Part shown: positions 6,687 through 12,556 of the stretch, piece after piece
Numbering within the stretch: the stretch's first letter is position 1
How the letters are laid out: each line of letters opens with the position of its first letter
Assembly (NCBI GenBank): GCA_028678905.1
Contig: JAJRCO010000296.1
Span: 1 to 12,556, forward strand
DNA length: 12,556 nt
Direction of reading: 5' to 3'
Source of the DNA: Methanomicrobiales archaeon
GTDB lineage: Archaea; Halobacteriota; Methanomicrobia; Methanomicrobiales; JACTUA01
Program-made: the position numbers and the translations under genes
The notes under the pieces: generated by a model
What the model saw: the letters and a program-made list of their open reading frames with translations, nothing else
What the model was told of the DNA's origin: nothing
The model's database searches: none

Positions 6687-7040
6687 ATGGCCACCCTTGA
6701 TATCGAGGCTATTTTCGCGGCGGCTCTGGACATTCAGCTGAACAGCGAAAAATGTATCTCCTTCACGTTCTTCCCATCAGGGGTCAGCATAAAATTCCCC
6801 ACCACCCGGCGCCTGGCCGAATTTCTGGACGTCCCCCACTACTATGTGCTTCCCTATTTCGCCATGATGGAGCAGGAAGCGCTGGTTACGCGTGCGGAGC
6901 GTGTGGGTATCATGACCACCACCAAGGGCACCCGAAAGCTGATCGGGCTGATGGCCCAGCGGTACCGCCGCGAATCGGAGGAGTTACTCGGTCCGGTTAT
7001 CTTCCAGGAGATCGTTCACCGGATCGAGAGCGGCTCATAA
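6687..7040 (+). CDS. Putative winged-helix DNA-binding protein
   Basis: A 117-residue protein. Residues about 36-85 read like a winged helix: TTRRLAEFLDVPHYYVLPYF as helix-turn-helix, then MEQEALVTRAERVGIMTTTKGTRKLI, which matches the wing (a basic hairpin then a TTKG-type turn) of MarR/PadR-like regulators. The N-terminal part (MATLDIEAIFAAAL) is probably a helix used for dimer contact, and the C-terminal IFQEIVHRIESG another. No ligand domain is present. The position, downstream of a small gene with palindromic promoter elements and divergent from the Mo/W storage operon, makes it a candidate for the regulator of that region. The fold assignment is from pattern only, and the target is inferred. 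Confidence 0.65.
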   Translation: MATLDIEAIFAAALDIQLNSEKCISFTFFPSGVSIKFPTTRRLAEFLDVPHYYVLPYFAMMEQEALVTRAERVGIMTTTKGTRKLIGLMAQRYRRESEELLGPVIFQEIVHRIESGS

Positions 7041-7116
7041 AAGTTCATCCTGAAGGGGCTGTTCTGAGTCCGACTTTTGTGCAGGGCGTTGACGCGCCTT
7101 GGGAATGGAGCAGATA

Positions 7117-7168
7117 GGATCTTCCTCGATTCTTTGATGAAAAAAAGAATCCTCATGGTCCGAGATCC
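7117..7168 (+). other. Nested inverted repeats in the gap before the MBL gene
   Basis: GGATCT (7117-7122) pairs with AGATCC (7163-7168), and inside it GATTCTTT (7128-7135) pairs with AAAGAATC (7144-7151) around an 8-base loop. The single strands between the two stems are 5 and 11 bases long. The gap 7041-7241 holds no credible gene; a weaker bulged hairpin lies at about 7085-7098. The structure may be a 3' end signal of the preceding gene or a small RNA. Confidence 0.35.
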
Positions 7169-7210
7169 CGAATGGCATGGGACTCACGCTACTCTACTCC
7201 CTACCTCCCC

Positions 7211-7218
7211 TTATTAAG
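7211..7218 (+). promoter_or_regulatory. TATA-like box for the MBL-fold gene
   Basis: TTATTAAG is centred about 28 bases before the ATG at 7242, and no SD sequence precedes that ATG. This again suggests a leaderless transcript. Confidence 0.4.
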
Positions 7219-7241
7219 GAAAAAGACCCCAAGTACTTTTC

Positions 7242-8015
7242 ATGCGGGTGACCACCCTTGCAAGCGGGAGCAAAGGTAACTGCGTTTACATCGAGGGAGA
7301 CGATGGGGCGGTGCTCGTCGACGCCGGCCTGAGCGCCCGCGAGATCCTGGCACGTCTCGCTGTTTCAGGCGGAAAACCGGATCTCATCCGCGCCCTTCTG
7401 GTCACCCACGAGCATGGGGATCATATCCAGGGAGTCTCCTCTCTGGCCCGAAAACTCCGGGTGCCAATCCTGGGGACCCAGGGGACGCTTTCGGAGGTCC
7501 TTCGCACCGCATCGAGCCGAGCGACTCCGGACGTCATCCCCTGTCAGTACAATGAGGAGATTCCACTCTCTGATTTCCTCATCCGTCCTTTCGCCACGTC
7601 CCACGATGCGCTGGAACCCTGCGGGTTCTGTATCGAAGAAGGGGATCTCCGGGTAGGATGCTGCACCGATACCGGAGTGGTCTCTTCCAGACTGGTGGAT
7701 TGTTTTCGCCGCTGCGATATGGTGATCCTGGAGAGCAACCACTGCCCGGAGATGCTGGAAAACGGCCCTTATCCTGCAATGCTAAAAAGGAGGATCCGCT
7801 CTAAAAAAGGGCACCTCTCCAACACATCAGCAGGAGAGTGCCTGCAGGAGCTTGCCCGAGATGTTCCCGTCATCCAGCTTGCGCACCTGTCGGAGATCAA
7901 CAACACACCTGCAAAGGCTCTCGCCAGCGCCCGGGAGGCGTTTGGTCTGTTCGTGGATATGGTGGATCTCTCCGTAGGGCTGCAGCACGGAGTATCTCCT
8001 ACCAAATACCTGTAA
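7242..8015 (+). CDS. Metallo-beta-lactamase-fold hydrolase, YycJ/WalJ-like
   Basis: A 257-residue soluble protein of the metallo-beta-lactamase superfamily. The N-terminus LASGSKGNCVYIE is typical of the YycJ/WalJ subgroup. The metal-binding motif HEHGDH is at residues 56-61. Later ligand positions are visible as SHDALEPCGF, CCTDTGVV, LESNHCPEML, and LAHLSEINNTPAKAL near the C-terminus. Members of this group are predicted or shown to be phosphodiesterases or nucleases; the substrate here cannot be read from sequence. It precedes the DNA ligase by 53 bases on the same strand, so the two may be cotranscribed and a role in DNA metabolism is possible. The ATG at 7242 is supported by a TATA-like box 28 bases upstream. 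Confidence 0.85.
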   Translation: MRVTTLASGSKGNCVYIEGDDGAVLVDAGLSAREILARLAVSGGKPDLIRALLVTHEHGDHIQGVSSLARKLRVPILGTQGTLSEVLRTASSRATPDVIPCQYNEEIPLSDFLIRPFATSHDALEPCGFCIEEGDLRVGCCTDTGVVSSRLVDCFRRCDMVILESNHCPEMLENGPYPAMLKRRIRSKKGHLSNTSAGECLQELARDVPVIQLAHLSEINNTPAKALASAREAFGLFVDMVDLSVGLQHGVSPTKYL

Positions 8016-8068
8016 CTCGAACGGAAACACATATCAGGACGGGAAAAGGAGAGATACACGGAAACTCC

Positions 8069-9697
8069 ATGCGGTTCATTGATTTTTCGCGGTATTGTGA
8101 ACGCCTGGAGGCGATGTCGGGGAGACTGGAGACCATCGAACTGGTGAGTGAGATGCTCGCCCTGTTAACCGAGGGGGAGCTGCCGGTGGTGGTCCGTTTC
8201 GTAACTGGCCGGATCTTTCCCGACTGGAGCCCGCTGAAAGTGGGAATTGGACCCAATCTTCTCTATGAAGCGGTCGCCTACGTGGTGGGGGAGAAAAAAG
8301 CGGCAGTGGTCGAAGAGATCAACCGCACCGGCGACGCGGGAAAGGCGATCGAACACCTGATCGCGACCAAGGAGCAGACCTCATTTTTCCGCACCGAACT
8401 GGAGACCACCGAGGTCTACCAGGAGTTCGAGGCCATCGCCCGCACCGAGGGAAAGGGTTCGCAGCGCGAGAAGATCCTTTCCTTACGCAAACTGTTTGGG
8501 AACGCCTCTCCCCTGGAAGCTCGGTATCTTGCCCGGCTGGTTCTGGAAGAGCTCCGCATCGGGGTTGGGGAGGGAAATGTCCGCGATGCGATCGCCAGGG
8601 CCTTTCACGTGGACAGTGCGTCGGTGGAGCATGCCTATCAGGCGATTAACGATCTGGGTGAAGTGGCCAGACTCGCCAAACAGGGAGAAGAAGCGCTGCA
8701 GGGAGTGGCTATCCAGCTGTTCCGGCCGGTGAAGATGATGCTGGCCCAGCAGGGGACCATCGCAGAGATGGTGCAGGACCATGGTGAGGTGGCTGCGGAA
8801 TTTAAATATGACGGTTCCCGCTTCCAGTTTCACAAGCAGGGTTCCACCTGCAGGATATATTCCCGGAAACTCGAGGACGTCACCGATGCCCTTCCCGATA
8901 TCGTGCGCCAGTTGCTGCCCGTGGTGAAGGCGGACGTAATTCTGGATGGGGAGGTGATCGCGGTAAAAGAGGGGAAACCGCGACCCTTCCAGTTCGTGCT
9001 CCGCCGATTCCGCCGGAAACATGAGGTATCGTCCTACACCGAAGAAATAGAACTGGTGCCCCATGTGTTCGACATCCTCTATCATAACGGACAGAGCCTC
9101 ATCGATTCACCACTTCGTGAACGCCGCGTCCACCTGGAAAAGGTTATCTCCGGCTTTATCGCACCCCAGCTGAAAAGTTCCACCGTGAATTCCCTGGAGA
9201 CCTTCTACCAACAGGCGCTGGACGCCGGGCATGAAGGGATCATGGTGAAAGACTTGGCGTCCCGGTATACACCCGGCGTACGGGGAAAGAGCTGGGTCAA
9301 GATCAAACCGGAAGTGGACACGCTAGATCTCGCGGTCATCGGAGCAGAATGGGGAGAAGGGCGCAGGGCCCATTTCTTCGGCTCCTTCCTTCTCGCCTGC
9401 CAGGACAAAGGAAAGCTCCTTCCGGTGGGAAAAGTCGCGACGGGTATCAACGATGAGACGCTGGCCCTGCTCTACGAGATGTTCAAGGACCTGATCGTCT
9501 CCCAATCTGGAAAAGAGGTCTTTCTTGAACCGTCCATCGTGTTCGAGGTCGGTTATTCTGAGATTCAACAAAGCCCCAACTATGAGAGTGGGTATGCTCT
9601 GCGATTCCCCCGCTTCGTCCGGGTCAGGGATGACAAGCGGGTTGAGGAGATAGATAGTCTGGATAGCATCCGGCAGCGGTACGAGAAGAGATCATAA
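8069..9697 (+). CDS. lig: ATP-dependent DNA ligase
   Basis: Seals nicks in duplex DNA in replication and repair, through enzyme-AMP and DNA-AMP intermediates. The 542-residue length fits archaeal replicative ligases. Residues about 1-200 form the helical DNA-binding domain (it includes the LVLEELRIGVGEGNVRDAIA segment). The nucleotidyltransferase domain follows with motif I EFKYDGSR, where Lys246 is the adenylated residue, VILDGEVIAV, HVFDILYHNG, the motif IV-like EGIMVKD, and motif V SWVKIKP. The C-terminal OB domain ends with FPRFVRVRDDKR. The ATG at 8069 was chosen because homology begins with MRFIDFSRYCERLEA. The frame is open further upstream to 7838, but that part lies inside the MBL gene and looks non-coding. 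AAAGGAGAG at 8045-8053 may be a distant SD. Confidence 0.95.
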   Translation: MRFIDFSRYCERLEAMSGRLETIELVSEMLALLTEGELPVVVRFVTGRIFPDWSPLKVGIGPNLLYEAVAYVVGEKKAAVVEEINRTGDAGKAIEHLIATKEQTSFFRTELETTEVYQEFEAIARTEGKGSQREKILSLRKLFGNASPLEARYLARLVLEELRIGVGEGNVRDAIARAFHVDSASVEHAYQAINDLGEVARLAKQGEEALQGVAIQLFRPVKMMLAQQGTIAEMVQDHGEVAAEFKYDGSRFQFHKQGSTCRIYSRKLEDVTDALPDIVRQLLPVVKADVILDGEVIAVKEGKPRPFQFVLRRFRRKHEVSSYTEEIELVPHVFDILYHNGQSLIDSPLRERRVHLEKVISGFIAPQLKSSTVNSLETFYQQALDAGHEGIMVKDLASRYTPGVRGKSWVKIKPEVDTLDLAVIGAEWGEGRRAHFFGSFLLACQDKGKLLPVGKVATGINDETLALLYEMFKDLIVSQSGKEVFLEPSIVFEVGYSEIQQSPNYESGYALRFPRFVRVRDDKRVEEIDSLDSIRQRYEKRS

Positions 9698-9950
9698 GCG
9701 CAGGTGCCGATCCGGAAAGGGTTCATATCTGAGCCGGACGCGATGCGGAGCACTGAAAGAAAAATGAGCCACCTGCCTGGAAGAGAAGTACCTAATTGCC
9801 CGGAAATACTCGTATCTAGGAGCAATTCCGTGAGAAATACTCTTGCTCTCTATCTTACCGGACCCCTCAGGGAAGGAAACATCGCCACGTAAAAGAATTG
9901 AAAATGCGAAAAAAGAATGATTATCCGGATTGTTGTTTCCAAGACTCTCT
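9698..9950. other. Gap between convergent genes, with a - strand terminator candidate
   Basis: The ligase and the membrane-protein gene converge here. No gene is evident. On the - strand, six consecutive T (9909-9914 read in reverse) lie about 40 bases after the membrane-protein stop and could end its transcript. AATTGC and GCAATT (near 9795 and 9821) form a weak, widely spaced inverted repeat. Confidence 0.4.
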
Positions 9951-10718
9951 CTAATCGATTGATTTCTTGCGGAGCACCCGGAATTTCTCCCGCTTCTCAT
10001 CGTCCTCTACATAGGCGAAATATTCCGAACCGTATCCCTGGATATCCCGAAAGGTGACCTCTCCATCGAAGTCGGTATACTTGGTATAGTACCGGGTGCC
10101 ATTCATCTGTTTCAGGATAACCTTGACATCCATCACCGGATCGTCCTGTTCCCGGTCCATTACTTTAAAGGTGAGCGTCGGATTCAAGGGCTCCAGCTCT
10201 GTCCGACCGTTCTGCTCGTATTTGGAAAGACTTCCTCTTCGGGTCGGAACCCCCAGCGGATTGAGAAATGGGGTTCCATAGAGATGTACCACCCCATAGA
10301 CCCCCAACAGAAACAGTGCAAATCCCCCGCCGCTGATGAACAGGATTCCAACGGTTACCCCACCCCAGGGAATATAGAGACTCAACACGTCGATCAGCCA
10401 GTTGAAGATAGACATTTTTGCACCGATCGCGATCAGGATAAGCATCGAACTGATTATCAGCAGGCTCCCTGCCGCAATGCAGAGGTACGCAACCAGCATG
10501 CCCAGAGCGTAGATAACAGAAGAGCCATGTATTTCTGTTCCCGCGTGTTTGAAGATCCGGTTGAGCCCTACGAAAAATAATAAGAGGAATATGATCCCTG
10601 CGACTGCGATGACTCCGTAATCCAGCGAACCAAGGATCCCCGCAGGGATGCCATCCTGAGCCGAGACCGGGACCGCGAGGCCGGATACGAGGAAGAGAAG
10701 GATCCACCGGTGATGCAT
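9951..10718 (-). CDS. Membrane protein with signal peptide and soluble C-terminal domain, unknown function
   Basis: A 255-residue protein I cannot assign to a named family. Residues 1-20 look like a signal peptide ending VSA, with possible cleavage before QDG. Three hydrophobic stretches follow at about 33-53, 69-99 and 117-142. From about 150 the rest is polar. It starts with a Pro/Gly/Arg-rich linker (NPLGVPTRRGSLSKY), then a strand-rich part (TLTFKVMDREQDDPVMDVKVILK, YYTKYTDFDGEVTFRDI) that resembles small beta-sandwich carboxypeptidase-regulatory or Ig-like domains found in surface proteins. Topology would decide whether this tail faces outside. The next gene upstream on the same strand ends over 220 bases away, so it probably has its own promoter. 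One arm of an 11-base inverted repeat lies 7 bases before its ATG. Confidence 0.7.
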   Translation of the reverse strand: MHHRWILLFLVSGLAVPVSAQDGIPAGILGSLDYGVIAVAGIIFLLLFFVGLNRIFKHAGTEIHGSSVIYALGMLVAYLCIAAGSLLIISSMLILIAIGAKMSIFNWLIDVLSLYIPWGGVTVGILFISGGGFALFLLGVYGVVHLYGTPFLNPLGVPTRRGSLSKYEQNGRTELEPLNPTLTFKVMDREQDDPVMDVKVILKQMNGTRYYTKYTDFDGEVTFRDIQGYGSEYFAYVEDDEKREKFRVLRKKSID

Positions 10719-10724
10719 ATACTA

Positions 10725-10844
10725 GGAAATCGTTTTTACCAGTAGATATGTGTTTTTCTTATGTTTCGGTCAGATGGAAAGCAGAATACTCTAATAATAC
10801 ACAGCAAAAAAATTGGATAGGTTTATTTTAACGAAACGATTTCC
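10725..10844. repeat. Perfect 11-base inverted repeat with arms 98 bases apart
   Basis: GGAAATCGTTT at 10725-10735 and AAACGATTTCC at 10834-10844 are exact reverse complements. The interior is A/T-rich and carries no gene. No target-site duplication is visible beside the ends (ACTA on the left, GGACA on the right), so a miniature transposon is possible but not shown. The left arm lies directly before the membrane-protein ATG, which also fits a pair of regulator sites allowing looping. Confidence 0.5.
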
Positions 10845-10941
10845 GGACAATCAGGGTCTATTGGGTTGATTTTTTCCGCCGCCCCATTCCGGATCCGGAT
10901 GTATCCTGAGTGTGTGGCTGACCGGGTGATATTTTTGTAGT

Positions 10942-11982
10942 TCAGTTAATCTTGTTGATGATGAAACCCCGTCCGGCGATATGATGAAGCGTTTCTCGAA
11001 CCCAGCTCTCCCAGACGACCGGCTTTCCAGCGATCTGTTCGGCCAGTTCCTGCCCTACGGTATCGTCGGTTCCCGGATCCACCCGGACCACCACCGAACC
11101 GGGCGCGAAGCGAGGCTTGAGGAGATGGTCCGCATCCCCGTCTACGATACCAAAGACCGGGATACCCCGGTGGGCGGCGATATGCCCGCAGACGCTGGTA
11201 GTATCGTCGCCAATCGCGAGGATCCCGCAGAGGGGGGTATCTAATGCATGGTAGACATCGTGTCCGCAGTGGTCGATGACCACCACTCTTCCGGCAGAAA
11301 GAGATCCTCTCCGGGCGAGGGGAGGTGAAGAACGGATATTCCCGCTCTTGCACCAGAGAGTGGAGAGGTCCGATACTGGTCCCGCATTATGGAGCTTCTC
11401 CAGACCGTGCGGTTTGGGGATGAGACCTGAAACAACCCGAATCTGTTCTGCGGCTTTTTCTATGACTACGGTTTCAGCGATCGCGCGCCCAATCACTAGC
11501 CCGTTGATACATACTGCCTCTCCGGGCAGACATCCCCGTATCTCTCGGTGCAATGGACCACCGGTGTAACCGGTACTCTGCAGGGCTACGGGCCGGAAAC
11601 CGGTTCTTATAGCCAGCTCCCGCCCTTGGTGTGCATCGGGATTATTCCACAGGTAGAGAATCTCCGAAGAGCATTCCAGGTGGAATAATCCCCGCCGTGG
11701 CCCCACCTTGCGGGACACGATCTCACCGAATATTTGTCCCGATTGGAAAGTTTTTCCCCTGTTTACGAGCACCACCATCCCTTCATGGTTTCGGATCAGG
11801 GCGCTTGGAGGCTCTCCGGAAAACTCCACGGGAAGACCAGATTCCTCTGCGGCAGTCCTGGCCATCACTCCGGCCACCAGCGTCCGGTGAGGGGAAAGGA
11901 TTCGGAGAAGCCGCGAGACATCTCCCTGGTCAAATACCTCCGGGCCATGAACCACCAGGGTTATCTCATCTGGTTTCAGCAT
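10942..11982 (-). CDS. Uncharacterised archaeal protein, resembles DUF2117 family
   Basis: A 346-residue soluble protein that I match, from memory, to the DUF2117 family of methanogens; its function is not known. The N-terminal part (EITLVVHGPEVFDQGDVSRLLRILSP) looks like a strand-helix alpha/beta start followed by LVAGVMARTAAEESGL. The middle holds VCINGLVIGRAIAETVVIEKA. The C-terminal part has the strong motifs VVVIDHCGHDVYHAL, LAIGDDTTSVCGHIAAHRGIPVFGIVDGDAD, with acidic and histidine residues that could bind metal or a phosphate compound. No membrane segment or signal peptide. The ATG at 11982 has GAGGAG three bases upstream on the - strand. It is divergent from the small gene at 12170 and probably monocistronic. 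Confidence 0.7.
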   Translation of the reverse strand: MLKPDEITLVVHGPEVFDQGDVSRLLRILSPHRTLVAGVMARTAAEESGLPVEFSGEPPSALIRNHEGMVVLVNRGKTFQSGQIFGEIVSRKVGPRRGLFHLECSSEILYLWNNPDAHQGRELAIRTGFRPVALQSTGYTGGPLHREIRGCLPGEAVCINGLVIGRAIAETVVIEKAAEQIRVVSGLIPKPHGLEKLHNAGPVSDLSTLWCKSGNIRSSPPLARRGSLSAGRVVVIDHCGHDVYHALDTPLCGILAIGDDTTSVCGHIAAHRGIPVFGIVDGDADHLLKPRFAPGSVVVRVDPGTDDTVGQELAEQIAGKPVVWESWVRETLHHIAGRGFIINKIN

Positions 11983-12142
11983 CTTCTCCTCGATATCAAA
12001 GCTTTTTCCTCTCTCTTCATGTACCTACCGTTCGGCAGGGCGCATCGGATCAGGTAAATAGATTGATACCGTCGTGGTGGAGAACCAGCTTGACCGACGT
12101 ATCGGGACATCCCAATCCGTATTTCCTCCGATTACAACGGGA

Positions 12143-12150
12143 TTTATATA
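12143..12150 (+). promoter_or_regulatory. TATA box for the gene at 12170
   Basis: TTTATATA is a consensus archaeal TATA box centred about 23 bases before the ATG at 12170. The predicted transcript start coincides with the start codon, so the mRNA is expected to be leaderless. Confidence 0.65.
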
Positions 12151-12169
12151 GGTACACTGTGATTTTTTC

Positions 12170-12481
12170 ATGTTAAACACTGGTGGTGTGATAGTGGACA
12201 GATGGCAGTCGGATTGGTTCATAGGAGTCGGGAACCAAAAATGCCGCATTGTGTACGAGGAAAAGGGAATGAACCTTCATGAGCTGCTGGAATACGAAGA
12301 CAAACGAAGAGATCGGTTCCTGTGGCAGGGCGCCCTCATCTATGGCTTTACCTACACCCGTCTGGGCAACCGCTGTGTGCAGGTTCCCGAATCGGTGATC
12401 CAGGAGATGAACGGGTTTCTCAATGGGCTCCCTAAAGGAGTCATCATCATCAGAAACGGGACCATGGCCTGGAGAAAATAA
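12170..12481 (+). CDS. Small hypothetical protein
   Basis: A 103-residue protein of unknown family. It has no membrane segment or signal peptide. Predicted strands WFIGVGNQKCRIVYEEKG are followed by a charged helix LHELLEYEDKRRDRFLWQGALIYGF, and the C-terminal half contains VPESVIQEMNGFLNGLPKGVIIIRNG. It contains two cysteines and several tryptophans but no motif I can name. The ATG at 12170 is favoured by the TATA box at 12143-12150; a second Met in frame at residue 34 would remove the first strands. Beyond the stop, an AATAT/ATATT hairpin at about 12520-12533 followed by a T-rich stretch may end the transcript. Confidence 0.65.
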   Translation: MLNTGGVIVDRWQSDWFIGVGNQKCRIVYEEKGMNLHELLEYEDKRRDRFLWQGALIYGFTYTRLGNRCVQVPESVIQEMNGFLNGLPKGVIIIRNGTMAWRK

Positions 12482-12556
12482 TTCTCTTTCTGCCGCTCCT
12501 TTCACATCCAGCCTGAAAAATATCGTAATATTGTGGTTTTTCCGGTAACAATCCGG

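Noticed and set aside
7135..7140. TGATGA as the C box of a C/D guide RNA
   Set aside because: No D box (CTGA) or internal C'/D' boxes follow at suitable distance.
7838..8068. In-frame N-terminal extension of the DNA ligase by 77 codons
   Set aside because: It overlaps the well-supported MBL gene in another frame, its residues look unlike the ligase family, and homology starts at the ATG at 8069.
8483..9085. - strand open frame of 200 codons
   Set aside because: Shadow of the DNA ligase gene; composition is that of a complementary reading.
11631..12176. + strand open frame of 181 codons
   Set aside because: Most of it is antisense to the DUF2117-like gene, and it has no recognisable domain or promoter.

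Overview
The window looks like chromosomal DNA of a methanogenic archaeon, most likely of the Methanomicrobiales. This is inferred from four things: an archaeal ATP-dependent DNA ligase, a TiaS-like GIDDTD protein, a protein resembling an archaeal uncharacterised family (DUF2117, recalled from memory), and several genes with a TATA box about 25-30 bases before an ATG and no leader. No rRNA, tRNA, CRISPR array or insertion sequence was seen.

Positions 1-6284 are dominated by molybdenum/tungsten (Mo/W) handling. Genes on the + strand encode an oxyanion ABC importer. Its binding protein enters the window incomplete and carries a WtpA-type domain preceded by what looks like the C-terminal tail of a TupA-type domain. 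A TupB-like permease (1139-1828) and a TupC/WtpC-like ATPase with a C-terminal TOBE/MOP-like region (1833-2915) follow. On the - strand, a homologue of the Azotobacter molybdenum storage protein (5472-6284) is followed by a MOT1-type molybdate transporter gene broken by three apparent frameshifts (4328-5456). Uptake by two routes and intracellular storage are therefore encoded close together. A stand-alone TiaS-like protein (3233-3922) lies between the two groups.

The gap at 2916-3232 holds the most interesting non-coding signal. A TATA-like box is followed at the expected distance by two strong hairpins. Both show the octamer AGGGCAGT at the loop, exactly 50 bases apart, and a run of six T follows. 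I propose a small RNA of about 110 nt. A second regulatory hot spot is the divergent region 6285-6422, with a perfect 7-2-7 palindrome, an overlapping 6-6-6 inverted repeat and a tandem 10-base repeat.

Positions 6423-9697 carry + strand genes: a 67-residue unknown, a small winged-helix-like protein, a YycJ-type metallo-beta-lactamase-fold hydrolase, and the DNA ligase. Positions 9951-11982 carry two - strand genes: a membrane protein with a soluble tail, and the DUF2117-like protein. An 11-base inverted repeat with arms 98 bases apart lies between them. A short unknown + strand gene (12170-12481) closes the window.
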